From positions 62,001 through 126,000 of the forward strand of contig JAEWAE010000036.1 in NCBI GenBank assembly GCA_023391835.1: 64,000 bases of DNA. Direction: 5' to 3'. Positions 26,539 through 35,348 of the stretch are shown piece by piece. This DNA comes from Bacillota bacterium (GTDB lineage Bacteria; Bacillota; Clostridia; Oscillospirales; Ethanoligenentaceae). The translations under genes were made by a program, and so were the position numbers. The notes under the pieces were generated by a model. It was not told the DNA's origin. It did not search any database and worked only from the letters and a program-made list of their open reading frames with translations. The number at the start of each line of letters is the position of its first letter. Positions within the stretch are counted from its first letter, which is position 1.

Positions 26539-26552
26539 CACGCCGTTTGGGT

Positions 26553-26589
26553 AAAAGGGCCCTCGTTCCGATGGAACGGGGGCCCTCCT
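26553..26589. terminator. Bidirectional terminator
   Basis: Arms 26556-26569 and 26573-26586 pair over 14 bp with a three-base loop (one T-G pair). An AAAA run on the left gives T4 for the minus strand; CCTGTCATTTTT follows on the plus strand. It lies between convergent recombinase and YesL-like genes. Confidence 0.75.
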
Positions 26590-26590
26590 G

Positions 26591-27475
26591 TCATTTTTCC
26601 CGACCAGTATCCTCAAAGACCGGTTCTTCCTCCGGTTTTTTCTTTTGGTTTTCGGGATTCGGGTCGATCATAAATTTTTTCACGACTGGCCAGACCCAGA
26701 AATTGACGATGAGTCCGATGGTGCTAAGCGTCAGCAGAGGCACAAAAACCACCGCCAGCGGCAGGAAATAGAACGAAATCACCAGTGCGATGACACAGAA
26801 TATCGTGATAAGGAGATTACGCCCCAGCCCCAGAATGGAAAAAATCAGCGCGTTGCGGAATACTTGCGACAGCGTCAGGCGGAACGTGACGATCAACACA
26901 TAGACGTAATACTGCATAAACAGGAATAAGATAGAAATCAACAGTGAAAAGATAAACGGAACCACGAATGCAAAGCTGCGGTGGATATTCTGATAATAAT
27001 AGGCGGTGGCAAACACCAGCAGCATCCCGGCGACAACCTGTATAATCCCGGTGGCCAGTGCCTGTTTCCAGTTGGATTTAATGGTGTCTTTATAATCAGA
27101 CCAGAGGAATGCGTGCTCTTCCCGTGCAAAATTGCGCAGAACATAGGTGAAACCGGCCGTGGCCGGCCCCGCTAGCGCCAGCGGCAGCAGATATAACAGC
27201 AGCCACGGATTGGGCAGGTGCATGGCCACCCCCCCACTGGTAAAGGACAGGAAGAGATTGCCGACCATGTTTTTGTAATCGGAAAAGAGCGGGACCAAAA
27301 TGAGCGCGAGGGGAATAAAAAACCAGACGATCGAGATGAAATATAGTAGATTCATCTTGATAAGATCCCAGAATTTTCGGAAATAAATGTCGAAGAAAAG
27401 GAAAAAAGCGGTTTTTTGCGGCGCATCTTTACTGACGCCCGGCCCCGGTTTCATATACCCATTGAAAAGACCCAT
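26591..27475 (-). CDS. DUF624 (YesL-like) membrane protein
   Basis: A 294-residue membrane protein with about six helices (roughly 38-60, 85-110, 132-152, 160-185, 200-225, 225-250). Characteristic is the segment PATAGFTYVLRNFAREEHAFLWSD read in pieces around residue 103-126, which is the DUF624/YesL signature. The function is unknown; some relatives lie near sugar-uptake genes. The tail is charged (NPENQKKKPEEEPVFED). It lies between the two recombinase genes and is followed by a shared terminator. Confidence 0.82.
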   Translation of the reverse strand: MGLFNGYMKPGPGVSKDAPQKTAFFLFFDIYFRKFWDLIKMNLLYFISIVWFFIPLALILVPLFSDYKNMVGNLFLSFTSGGVAMHLPNPWLLLYLLPLALAGPATAGFTYVLRNFAREEHAFLWSDYKDTIKSNWKQALATGIIQVVAGMLLVFATAYYYQNIHRSFAFVVPFIFSLLISILFLFMQYYVYVLIVTFRLTLSQVFRNALIFSILGLGRNLLITIFCVIALVISFYFLPLAVVFVPLLTLSTIGLIVNFWVWPVVKKFMIDPNPENQKKKPEEEPVFEDTGREK

Positions 27476-27490
27476 ATCTACGTCCTCTCC

Positions 27491-28375
27491 TCATGCCATC
27501 GGGTGGCAATGGTCGTACACCGACTGATAGTGGCTGCGGATGACCCGTGCGTAAACCTGCGTGGAGGAAATGTCGGCATGGCCGAGCATTTCCTGTATCC
27601 ATTTCAGATCGGCACCGTTTTCCAGCAGATGCGCCGCGAAAGAATGGCGCAGCGTATACGGCGTGATGTGTTTCTGAATGCCGGCCTGCATGGCCGCCGT
27701 CTTTATTATTTTCCAAAATCCCTGTCTTGTCAACCGGTTTCCGCTGCAATTAACAAAAAGCGGGCTATCGGGCCCTCTCCGGCCGTATTCCTCTTCGACT
27801 TGTTCCATATACTGGGATACAGCCTCCGCGGCATCGGGGTAAATCGGGATCATCCGGCATTTCTGCCGGCCCCGGCAGTATAGCATGCGCATGTCCAGGT
27901 TGATGTCACGGATATCCAAATCCACCAGCTCCGAAACGCGGATGCCCGTGGCATATAGGATTTCCATCATCGCCTTGTCGCGGCATCCTTTGAAATCGTC
28001 GCACACCGGCTGGCGGAACAAAAGCTCCAGTTCTTCCCCACTGAGTATTTCCGGCAGACTGCGCTTGAAACTCTCGCCGTGCAAAGAGGCGGCCGGATCA
28101 TCCTTCAGAATGGATTCCGAAACCAGATAACGAAAAAAACATCGCAGCGAGGCTTCTTCCCGCGAAATAGTCGCGGGCGAACGGCCTTGTGTGCTGAGTT
28201 GCTCCGCATAGGACTGTATGTAATCTGTGTCCACCTGGCGCAGGCTTGCAAGCCCGTCCTGACGGCAGTAAGCCAAAAACTGCGATACATCCCGCTGGTA
28301 GGATTGCCGTGTGTTTTCGGAAACCGCTTTTCGTTCCGTCAGATACCGGACGAAGCCGTCAAGATATCCATCCAT
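27491..28375 (-). CDS. xerD: Tyrosine recombinase XerD, with His-to-Tyr change in box II
   Basis: A 294-residue recombinase of XerD length for chromosome dimer resolution. DNA-binding domain about 1-95; Arg146 (TGIRVSEL), the box II segment ITPYTLRHSFAAHLLENGAD (about 237-256), LGHADIS and the nucleophile Tyr in TQVYARV. The first box II residue, normally His (HxxR), is Tyr240 here, from CAT to TAT. Position next to spoIIM repeats the Bacillus arrangement and favours XerD. The other catalytic residues are present, so activity is plausible but uncertain. Confidence 0.9.
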   Translation of the reverse strand: MDGYLDGFVRYLTERKAVSENTRQSYQRDVSQFLAYCRQDGLASLRQVDTDYIQSYAEQLSTQGRSPATISREEASLRCFFRYLVSESILKDDPAASLHGESFKRSLPEILSGEELELLFRQPVCDDFKGCRDKAMMEILYATGIRVSELVDLDIRDINLDMRMLYCRGRQKCRMIPIYPDAAEAVSQYMEQVEEEYGRRGPDSPLFVNCSGNRLTRQGFWKIIKTAAMQAGIQKHITPYTLRHSFAAHLLENGADLKWIQEMLGHADISSTQVYARVIRSHYQSVYDHCHPMA

Positions 28376-28396
28376 ACATTTTCATTTCCCTTCTGT

Positions 28397-29032
28397 TCAG
28401 GAAAAAACCAGAGATGCGAACGCAATCGTGCCGGCGGCCTGCACCAGCGCTGCCAGCAGCACCAGCAGGAAGCAGAACACATATTTGTAACAGTATTCGC
28501 AAAAGCTGCCCCAAAGTTTTTCCTGCAAGCCGTTGGGAGCCAGAGCCGCCGCCATGCGCATGGAAAAGCGGATTCCCTCCCGGCAGGCAATCATCAGCGC
28601 AAGGCACGTAATGATCGCCCACGGCAGAATGAAAAGGGCGCATATGCTCACGCCCTTGACGCCGTACTGCAGATAAACATACCCCATGGTTAGGCCGATA
28701 CCCGCCCCTTTAAAAAGCAGCACGGCAATTTCGCCGAGCAACCCGGCGGCGCACAAGCCGAAAATATAGGCTGCGCACAGCAGCACCGCCGAAGAAAAAA
28801 ACGACGAAAGGAACAGATTGCCGAACCCCTTGGCCGCAGCATCCTTCGACAGCATTTCCTGCATCAGGACGCTGAAATTCTGTTCCTTGCCCAGCCCCGC
28901 CCGTTTGGCTAGCACCGCCCCGATGGTGACGCCGACCAGAATAAAGACAGCCACCAGCAAATACTGGAGCACCGGCGCCCGCGCGCCGGAAGCGGGCCGT
29001 TTTTCCGGCCTTTTCCGATGTCTGGTTCGCAA
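28397..29032 (-). CDS. spoIIM: Stage II sporulation protein M
   Basis: A 211-residue membrane protein; SpoIIM with SpoIID and SpoIIP dissolves septal peptidoglycan during engulfment. It has a basic N-terminus, then about five helices, with FGNLFLSSFFSSAVLLCAAY and GEIAVLLFKGAGIGLTMGYV as family stretches. The TTG at 29032 is preferred because AAAGGGGG lies seven bases upstream; an ATG at 29053 adds seven residues but has no good ribosome binding site. xerD follows directly, as in Bacillus. Confidence 0.9.
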   Translation of the reverse strand: MRTRHRKRPEKRPASGARAPVLQYLLVAVFILVGVTIGAVLAKRAGLGKEQNFSVLMQEMLSKDAAAKGFGNLFLSSFFSSAVLLCAAYIFGLCAAGLLGEIAVLLFKGAGIGLTMGYVYLQYGVKGVSICALFILPWAIITCLALMIACREGIRFSMRMAAALAPNGLQEKLWGSFCEYCYKYVFCFLLVLLAALVQAAGTIAFASLVFS

Positions 29033-29126
29033 GGGCTTGACCCCCTTTTGCATTTGATCTGATATTCCGATATATGCAAAAGGGGATGCGTTTATGCCGC
29101 TGACACAAAACAAAAAATCAAACGGC

Positions 29127-29930
29127 TCAGCGGCCGAGCTCTTCCGCCCTGGCGGTGCAGCGATCCATCGCGTCGACGACAGCCTGCTCAAAATGATGCG
29201 CTTCCAGCGCTTCCAGCGCCTTGAGTGTGGTACCGCCGGGGGAAGAGACCTGCCGGATCAGCTCGTCCGGCTCCATGCCGGAATGCATCACCATGGCGGC
29301 GGAGCCGACCAGCGTCTGGCAGATCAGTGTTTTGGCCGTCTCCGCGTCAATACCCTGCCGCACGGCGCCATCCATGACGGCCTTGACGAACAGATAGACA
29401 TACGCCGGGCTGCTGCCGTTCACCGCGATGACGGCGTTCATCTTATCCTCCGGCAGCACGGCGACCTCGCCGCCCGCCGCAAAAATGGCCCGGATTTTAT
29501 CGAAATCTGCATCGACGACACCCAGGCCGCGGCTGAGTGCTGTGGCGCCGCAGCCGAGCAGCAGCGGTGTATTCGGCATCACCCGCACGACCCGGCATGC
29601 CTGACCCAGACACTTACGGATGTAGGCGGTGGAAATGCCGGCCGCGATGCTCACGATCAGTCTCCGCCCTCCGTCCGCAGCCGCCAGATCCCGGAGCACC
29701 TCGGCGTAATTCTGCGGCTTCACCGCCAGAAACACGATGTCGCACTCATGCGCCAATTCCGCAATGGAACCCATGACCCGCACGCCCCGCTGGGCGAAAC
29801 GATCACATTTGACCGGCGTCCGGTTGCAGACCGCCAGATTCGCCGCATCCGTCACCTTTTTATTCAGGATGCCTTCCACAATGGCCCAGGCCATGTTCCC
29901 CGCGCCGATAAACCCGATTCTGTCCGTCAT
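29127..29930 (-). CDS. proC: Pyrroline-5-carboxylate reductase
   Basis: A 267-residue NAD(P)H enzyme making proline from pyrroline-5-carboxylate. It opens RIGFIGAGNMAWAIVEGIL (Rossmann motif), has DIVFLAVKPQNYAEVL, VRVMPNTPLLLGCGATALS and the C-terminal signature VSSPGGTTLKALEALE. Start at 29930 places AAAGGAG about ten bases upstream; ATGs at 29939 and 29966 would extend it without family support. Neither proA nor proB is nearby. Confidence 0.95.
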   Translation of the reverse strand: MTDRIGFIGAGNMAWAIVEGILNKKVTDAANLAVCNRTPVKCDRFAQRGVRVMGSIAELAHECDIVFLAVKPQNYAEVLRDLAAADGGRRLIVSIAAGISTAYIRKCLGQACRVVRVMPNTPLLLGCGATALSRGLGVVDADFDKIRAIFAAGGEVAVLPEDKMNAVIAVNGSSPAYVYLFVKAVMDGAVRQGIDAETAKTLICQTLVGSAAMVMHSGMEPDELIRQVSSPGGTTLKALEALEAHHFEQAVVDAMDRCTARAEELGR

Positions 29931-30091
29931 CCCCTGCATGCTCCTTTTTTCGACGAATTCCCGCAAAGTAACTTTTATGATAGCCTATTTTGCCGGTCGA
30001 TTCAATATCAAACGGCGCATCGCAGGGAAATGCGGCCAATCTTTGTGCGATATTGCCAGTCCATGCCATCAAATATTATGTAAACAAACGA

Positions 30092-31471
30092 TCAATCCGC
30101 GCCCATTTCTTCTTTCGCGGCATGCAGCATCAGCGCGCACTCCACCCGTTTGCGTTCCAGCTCGCATGAAATCCCCATCGGGTGGAGGATGTCCCCTTCA
30201 TAAGCATAGTTATTGGCGTTGCAGCCGCCGCCGCAGAAAAATTTGGCCCAACACTGAGCGCAGCCCTGCTTGGTGGTCAAATTGGCACGGGAAAATTGCT
30301 CTTTCATATCGGTGCGCACGAGCTTTTCGCCCGGATTCATCACGTTGCCCATGATAAATTCCGGCTTGCCCACAAACTGATGACAGGGATAAATATCTCC
30401 TTCCGGCGTGACCGCCACATACTCGTTTCCGCACCCGCAGCCGCGCATGAGCTTGATCAGGCAGGGCCCCTCATCCAGGTCGATCATAAAGTGGAAGAAA
30501 TTGAACCCACGGCCCGCCCGGAAGCGGCGGACCATCTCATCTGCCAGTGTGTCGTATTCCGCAAAGATACGTGGCAGGTCCTCCCGGCGGATGGAATACG
30601 GGTCGCTCTCGGCTCCCACCACCGGTTCCACTGACACCTCGTCGAAGCCCTCGTCGACCAGATGGAGCACATCTTTGGAAAAATCGAGATTTTCCCGGGT
30701 GTAGGTCCCACGGACATAGTAGGTCTTGTCGCCGCGGCCCACCACCAGTTTGCGGATATGAGGCATTATCGTGTCGTAGCTCCCGCTGCCGTCAACCCGC
30801 CGGCGCATACGGTCGTTTACTTCCCTGCGCCCGTCGATGGAAAGCACCACATTGGACATTTCGCGGTTGATAAAATTGATCTTCTCGTCGTCGAGCAGCA
30901 TGGCGTTGGTCGTGGTGGTGAATCGGATGTTCTTTCCCTTGGCCTTTTCCGCCTCGCGGGCATAGGCCACAATGCGTTTGACGACGTCGAAATTCATCAT
31001 CGGTTCGCCGCCGAAAAGGTCGACTTCCAGATTACGGCGCGAGCCGGATTTTTCCAAAAGAAAGTCGATGGCGGCCTTGCCCACTTCAAAAGGCATGAGC
31101 TTGCGGCCCCCGCCGAAATCCCCCGTCGAAGCAAAGCAGTACTGACAGCGCAGATTGCAGTCGTGGGCCACATTCAGGCACATGGATTTAATCGGGGACT
31201 CTTCCCCCGCCTTACCATACCGCATGAAATCATCCGGCGAATCGAGCATGCCTTTCTGATAGAGCTCGTAAAGCTCCGCCCAAGATTCTTCCAGATCGGC
31301 GCGTGCAAAACGGGGGGTCAGGGCGGTCAGAGCAGCCTCGGGTATATGCTCCGTCATGCCGGCGCCGGCGTAGTCGGCAAGTGCATACGCCGGCTCATCC
31401 ACGGTAAAAAATGCGTTGCTGTTGACATCCAGGATCATGTAATAGCCGCCCTGTGAAAACTTATGAATCAT
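30092..31471 (-). CDS. scfB: Radical SAM/SPASM maturase of the SCIFF ranthipeptide
   Basis: A 459-residue radical SAM enzyme that forms thioether bonds in the SCIFF precursor. The radical SAM cluster motif CxxxCxxC is HDCNLRCQYC (Cys 105, 109, 112). The N-terminus (MIHKFSQGGYYMILDVNSN) is the precursor-recognition-like region. The C-terminal SPASM domain carries CLIKLMRGCGCGNEYVAVTP and the closing cluster GCAQCWAKFFCGGGCNANN. Start at 31471 has GGGGAAGGGAG upstream. The precursor gene lies 180 bases upstream on the same strand, with a hairpin in between. Confidence 0.95.
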   Translation of the reverse strand: MIHKFSQGGYYMILDVNSNAFFTVDEPAYALADYAGAGMTEHIPEAALTALTPRFARADLEESWAELYELYQKGMLDSPDDFMRYGKAGEESPIKSMCLNVAHDCNLRCQYCFASTGDFGGGRKLMPFEVGKAAIDFLLEKSGSRRNLEVDLFGGEPMMNFDVVKRIVAYAREAEKAKGKNIRFTTTTNAMLLDDEKINFINREMSNVVLSIDGRREVNDRMRRRVDGSGSYDTIMPHIRKLVVGRGDKTYYVRGTYTRENLDFSKDVLHLVDEGFDEVSVEPVVGAESDPYSIRREDLPRIFAEYDTLADEMVRRFRAGRGFNFFHFMIDLDEGPCLIKLMRGCGCGNEYVAVTPEGDIYPCHQFVGKPEFIMGNVMNPGEKLVRTDMKEQFSRANLTTKQGCAQCWAKFFCGGGCNANNYAYEGDILHPMGISCELERKRVECALMLHAAKEEMGAD

Positions 31472-31549
31472 ATATAGGGTCTCCCTTCCCCTTATGGGTA
31501 CGCCGCTGTCGGAAAAGAACACGACAGGCGCGTCGATTTCCGGGAATGT

Positions 31550-31580
31550 GCAAGCCGTCCGAAAGATTCGGACGGCTTGC
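31550..31580 (-). promoter_or_regulatory. Hairpin between SCIFF precursor and maturase genes
   Basis: Perfect 14-bp stem (31550-31563 with 31567-31580) with a three-base loop. There is no following T-run on the minus strand, so it may be a processing or partial-termination structure that keeps maturase levels below precursor levels. Confidence 0.6.
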
Positions 31581-31652
31581 GACAAAAACCGCCGGGAAAT
31601 CCGGGGGCGTCAGAGCGCCCGCCGATTCCCCGGCGCAGTTCATCCGGCCAAA

Positions 31653-31793
31653 TTACTTCTTCTCACACTTCTGGTTAGCCACTGTGCAGGAAGTCTTGCA
31701 GGCAGACTGGCAGGATGCCTGGCATTCGCCGCAGCCGCCGTGGCAGGCTTCTCTGGTCAGATCGCGATCGTTGAGCACTTTGATGTGTTTCAT
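31653..31793 (-). CDS. scfA: SCIFF ranthipeptide precursor (seven cysteines)
   Basis: A 46-residue peptide of the six-cysteines-in-forty-five family. It opens MKHIKVLNDRDLTREACHGG and closes CKTSCTVANQKCEKK, which is the family hallmark. Cys residues are at 17, 21, 24, 28, 32, 36 and 43: seven, one more than the six that name the family. A strong GGAGGAAC site precedes the ATG. The mature peptide is made by thioether cross-linking by the neighbouring radical SAM enzyme; its biological role is unknown. The gene is small and easily missed. Confidence 0.95.
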   Translation of the reverse strand: MKHIKVLNDRDLTREACHGGCGECQASCQSACKTSCTVANQKCEKK

Positions 31794-31846
31794 TTTTGTT
31801 CCTCCGTTCGGTTTCCGAATCTTTAAGTGGCGCGTAATGGCGGACT

Positions 31847-32260
31847 TTACTTCCCGCCGGCGCGGCGCCGGTGCCCATTCATCCCGATGACGCCGCCGGC
31901 ACCGCCGGCCATAAGTACGACGGCCGCTTTCCACACCAGATCCACGTTGAACTGGGTCTGACGGGTCAGCAGCCCGGCCAGATACAGGATCACCAGGAAA
32001 GCGAGACCGTTGACGGCGCCCACCACGAGACCGCGGCGGCGAATCATGCGCGAAGCAATGAACCCACCCGCAAACGAGCCGCCGGCCACGCTCACATAGG
32101 AAAGCGCCAGAATGGCGGCCGTCGGAATATCCCGCATGGCCATAACCATGGAAAACGCGCTGAGCAGCAGCAGGCTGATGACCAGCGCCCCCACGATGCC
32201 GAAAAGCATCGGGAATACGGCAGAGCCGGGAGATGCCTGTTTTTCACCGGTGGTTTTCAA
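31847..32260 (-). CDS. TIGR04086 family membrane protein
   Basis: A 137-residue membrane protein with four hydrophobic segments (roughly residues 15-38, 45-65, 75-95, 105-125) and a basic C-terminus (NGHRRRAGGK). Clostridial proteins of this type are regularly found beside SCIFF and yajC genes. The TTG at 32260 is chosen because GAAAGAGGG lies seven bases upstream; an ATG at 32314 has no ribosome binding site. Function unknown; location suggests a link with peptide export or with the Sec translocon, which is inference. Confidence 0.8.
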   Translation of the reverse strand: MKTTGEKQASPGSAVFPMLFGIVGALVISLLLLSAFSMVMAMRDIPTAAILALSYVSVAGGSFAGGFIASRMIRRRGLVVGAVNGLAFLVILYLAGLLTRQTQFNVDLVWKAAVVLMAGGAGGVIGMNGHRRRAGGK

Positions 32261-32368
32261 TGTGATACCCTCTTTCCGCCCATACAAAGCGGGCCCGATA
32301 CGGAATGATTCCATTCCAATCTATTCGGAAAGCAATGGCAATATTCCACCGGCAGGGTCCCATCGGCT

Positions 32369-32701
32369 TCAGCTGTCATGGACGGTGGTGCAGCTCTGGA
32401 CCGCCCACTTTTTCACGCGGATCTTATTGCGATCCGCTCCAGTTTCCACAATTAAAGTATCATCCTTAATCGAAACAACCCGGCCGACGATGCCGCCGAC
32501 TGTCACGATTTCGTCACCGACCTGCAGGGCACCGCGCATTTTCTGGGTATCTTTTTCTTTCTTGCGCTGAGGACGGATCAGGAAAAAGTAGAACACAACG
32601 AGCACGATGCCGAATGTGACGATCATATACAGCACCGATCCAACGGAGTTGCCGGAAGCTGCACTCGTGTCGGCCAAGGGGGACAGCACGGAAATTGGCA
32701 T
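32369..32701 (-). CDS. yajC: Preprotein translocase subunit YajC
   Basis: A 110-residue protein with one N-terminal membrane helix (VLYMIVTFGIVLVVFYFFLI, about 24-43) followed by RPQRKKEKDTQKMRGALQ and the soluble part GDEIVTVGGIVGRVVSIKDD. It associates with SecDF-YidC. A very strong AGGAGGTG site precedes the ATG at 32701. It lies downstream of tgt on the same strand, the common bacterial order queA-tgt-yajC. Confidence 0.95.
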   Translation of the reverse strand: MPISVLSPLADTSAASGNSVGSVLYMIVTFGIVLVVFYFFLIRPQRKKEKDTQKMRGALQVGDEIVTVGGIVGRVVSIKDDTLIVETGADRNKIRVKKWAVQSCTTVHDS

Positions 32702-32849
32702 ATATACACCTCCTGTCGTTTCGGTTTCATCTGCGTGTTCATTCGGCACACCGCGTCGGCACTGCCAGGGGCAGACCGCCGCATCCATGCCATTTTTCAA
32801 CACTTGTCTTCATTATACCCGCAATACGGACGCTTGGCAAGCCGAAATT

Positions 32850-33980
32850 TCAAATCCGGCGGTCGAGCGCTTCGCCGATCTCTTCCCGCATGGCGGCAAA
32901 GCGGTGTTCTTCCAGCGCGGCGCGGATTTCCGCCATCAGATGGTTGTAAAAATAGAGGTTATGGATGACGCAAAGCCGCATAGCCAGTATCTCACCCGCC
33001 TTAAAAAGATGATGGATATAGGCCCGGGAATAGCTGCGGCAGACCGGACAGCCGCAGGCTTCATCCAGCGGGGCCGGGTCACGCGCGTATTTTGAATTGA
33101 AAAGGTTGCGCCGCCCCTGCCGGGTGAAAATATGGCCGTGGCGGGCGTTGCGGCTGGGCATGACGCAGTCAAACATATCCACCCCGCGGGCGACCGCCTC
33201 GAGGATATTCCGCGGAGTACCCACCCCCATCAGATATCGCGGCCGGTCGGCGGGCATATAGGGCTCGACACAGTCGATGATGTGATACATCACTTCCGTC
33301 GGCTCCCCCACCGCCAGCCCACCGATGGCGTAACCGTCCAGCCCCAGTTCGGCGATAGCCTGCATGTTGGCTATGCGGATATCCTCAAACGTGGCGCCCT
33401 GATTGATGCCGAAAAGCATCTGCTGCGGGTTGACCGTGTCGGGCGCTTCGTTGAGCCGCTGCAGCTCGTCGCGGCAGCGGTGGAGCCACCGGATCGTCCT
33501 CTCGCTGGAAGGCCCCGCATACTCCCGCTCGGCGGGATTGGCGACGCACTCGTCGAAGGCCATGGCAATGGTGGAGCCAAGATGCGACTGGATGCGCATG
33601 CTCTCTTCCGGGCCCATGAAAATGCGCCGGCCATCCACATGGGAAGCGAACTCCACGCCCTTTTCGGAGATATTGCGCAGCTTCGCAAGTGAAAAGACCT
33701 GAAACCCGCCGCTGTCGGTGAGCAGCGGTCGGTGCCAGTCCATGAATTCACGCAGCCCCCCCATGTCGTACACCAGGTCGTCACCCGGGCGCACATGCAG
33801 GTGATACGTGTTGCTCAGCGCGATCTGACAGCCGATCAGTTCCAGATCATGGGCCGACAGGCCGCCCTTGATGGCGCCGCAGGTGGCGACATTCATGAAC
33901 GCGGGGGTCTCCACGGTGCCGTGGACGGTCGTCAGCCGGCCGCGCCGTGCCCGCCCTTCGGTCTGAAGGCATTCAAACAT
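32850..33980 (-). CDS. tgt: Queuine tRNA-ribosyltransferase
   Basis: A 376-residue TIM-barrel enzyme that exchanges guanine-34 for preQ1 in GUN-anticodon tRNAs. Visible: TPAFMNVATCGAIKGG, the catalytic Asp in LLTDSGGFQVFS, the second Asp region GVDMFDCVMPSRNARHGHI, and the zinc site CGCPVCRSYSRAYIHHL. ATG at 33980 has GGGGGAAACC upstream; the longer frame to 33998 is less likely. It directly follows queA. Confidence 0.96.
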   Translation of the reverse strand: MFECLQTEGRARRGRLTTVHGTVETPAFMNVATCGAIKGGLSAHDLELIGCQIALSNTYHLHVRPGDDLVYDMGGLREFMDWHRPLLTDSGGFQVFSLAKLRNISEKGVEFASHVDGRRIFMGPEESMRIQSHLGSTIAMAFDECVANPAEREYAGPSSERTIRWLHRCRDELQRLNEAPDTVNPQQMLFGINQGATFEDIRIANMQAIAELGLDGYAIGGLAVGEPTEVMYHIIDCVEPYMPADRPRYLMGVGTPRNILEAVARGVDMFDCVMPSRNARHGHIFTRQGRRNLFNSKYARDPAPLDEACGCPVCRSYSRAYIHHLFKAGEILAMRLCVIHNLYFYNHLMAEIRAALEEHRFAAMREEIGEALDRRI

Positions 33981-33994
33981 CCGGTTTCCCCCGT

Positions 33995-35026
33995 TCAATG
34001 GATAAACATCGCGTCGCCGAAGCTGTAAAAGCGATATTTCTCCCGAATGGCTTCTTCATAAGCAGCCAGAATATGTTCCCGGCCGGCGAAGGCGGAAACC
34101 AGCATGATCAATGTGCTTTCGGGCAGATGGAAGTTGGTGATAAGCGCGTCGATGGCCTTGAATTCAAAACCGGGATAGATGAAGATGCCTGTCCAACCCT
34201 CGGCCGGCTGGATGCCGCCCTCCATATGAGCGACGGTCTCAAGGGTACGGCAACTGGTGGTGCCCACGGCGACGACGCGGCCGCCGTTTGCCTTGGTATT
34301 GCGGATCAGTTCCGCCGTGGAGGCGGAGAGCTCGTAATGCTCGGTGTGCATCACATGGTCCTCGACGCGTTCCACTTTCACGGGTCGGAAGGTGCCCAGC
34401 CCTACGTGGAGCGTCACATACCCGATATTCACGCCTTTGGCTTTGATTTTCTCAAGCAGCTCGGGCGTAAAGTGGAGCCCCGCCGTGGGTGCCGCCGCCG
34501 AGCCCGGATTTTTGGCATAAACGGTCTGATAGCGTTCCTTATCCTTGAGCTTGTGGGTGATATAGTGAGGCAGCGGCATCTCGCCGATCTTTTCCATCAA
34601 TGCAAAGAAATTGCCCTCATAGGTAAACTGCACGAGTCGGTTTCCACCCTCGACAATTTCCAACACTTCGGCCTCCAGCAGACCGTTGCCAAACACGAAG
34701 TGGGTGCCGGGCTTTGCCATGCGGCCGGGATGGACAAGCACCTCCCATACACCGGTGCGCTTCTCGGTGAGCAGCACGAATTCCATGCGCCCGCCGGTGC
34801 CCACTCGGTTGCCGTAAAGGCGCGCCGGCAGCACCCGCGAGTCGTTGAGGATCAAACAGTCGCCGGGGTTTAGCAGATCCACCAGCTCGCGGAAATGTCT
34901 ATGCCCCACCTCACCGGTACGGCGATCCAGCGTCATAAGGCGGGACATGTCCCGCTCCTTGAGCGGCTCCTGCGCAATGAGCTCTTTTGGCAGCTCGTAA
35001 TTAAAGTCCGATTTTTTCAAGGTCAT
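33995..35026 (-). CDS. queA: S-adenosylmethionine:tRNA ribosyltransferase-isomerase
   Basis: A 343-residue enzyme that transfers the SAM ribosyl moiety to preQ1-tRNA, making epoxyqueuosine. It opens LKKSDFNYELPKELIAQEPL and shows LNDSRVLPARLYG, GSAAAPTAGLHFTPELL and HVGLGTFRPVKVE, all QueA hallmarks. AAAGGAT lies upstream of the ATG. It heads the minus-strand series queA-tgt-yajC-SCIFF and diverges from the lysine operon. Confidence 0.97.
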   Translation of the reverse strand: MTLKKSDFNYELPKELIAQEPLKERDMSRLMTLDRRTGEVGHRHFRELVDLLNPGDCLILNDSRVLPARLYGNRVGTGGRMEFVLLTEKRTGVWEVLVHPGRMAKPGTHFVFGNGLLEAEVLEIVEGGNRLVQFTYEGNFFALMEKIGEMPLPHYITHKLKDKERYQTVYAKNPGSAAAPTAGLHFTPELLEKIKAKGVNIGYVTLHVGLGTFRPVKVERVEDHVMHTEHYELSASTAELIRNTKANGGRVVAVGTTSCRTLETVAHMEGGIQPAEGWTGIFIYPGFEFKAIDALITNFHLPESTLIMLVSAFAGREHILAAYEEAIREKYRFYSFGDAMFIH

Positions 35027-35088
35027 TCATATCCTTTGCGAAAAATTGACCATTTCGCCGTGGCCGGCGCTTATGACAAAAAGAATGT

Positions 35089-35117
35089 TTGACATGCGGG
35101 CACAACCATGGTAATAT
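35089..35117 (+). promoter_or_regulatory. Promoter of the lysine operon
   Basis: Consensus TTGACA at 35089-35094, 17 bases, TAATAT at 35112-35117. Transcription would begin near 35124, just before the aptamer. It diverges from queA. Confidence 0.85.
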
Positions 35118-35133
35118 AGCCTCAAGTGAATAT

Positions 35134-35312
35134 ACTGGGATAGAGGAGCGTTTTTGATCAGTACGCCGTACCGATGGCTCGCCGGAGCCGGTGAGGGCGG
35201 CGGAAAGGCAAAATCGCCGAAGGGGAATGACGTCGGCCGTCTTTCCGCCTGGTCTTCCTTTGAATAAAAGGAAGATTGTCATCATGCATTATGATGGAGA
35301 GCTATTCGCACG
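35134..35312 (+). promoter_or_regulatory. Lysine riboswitch (L-box)
   Basis: The leader has the conserved L-box blocks: GGATAGAGGAGCG (35138-35150), CAGTA (35159-35163), GGCGGAAAGG, CGCCGAAGGGGAA, GTCGGCCGTC and the closing GATTGTCATCATGC..GGAGAGCTATTC (ending 35307). GGATAG near the start pairs with CTATTC at the end to form P1. The block order and wording match the Bacillus lysC leader. Lysine binding would favour the following terminator and reduce expression of asd-dapA-dapB-ACT. Confidence 0.9.
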
Positions 35313-35348
35313 CGCAAGGCGCCAATGCTTCTATTATATTGCATGTAT

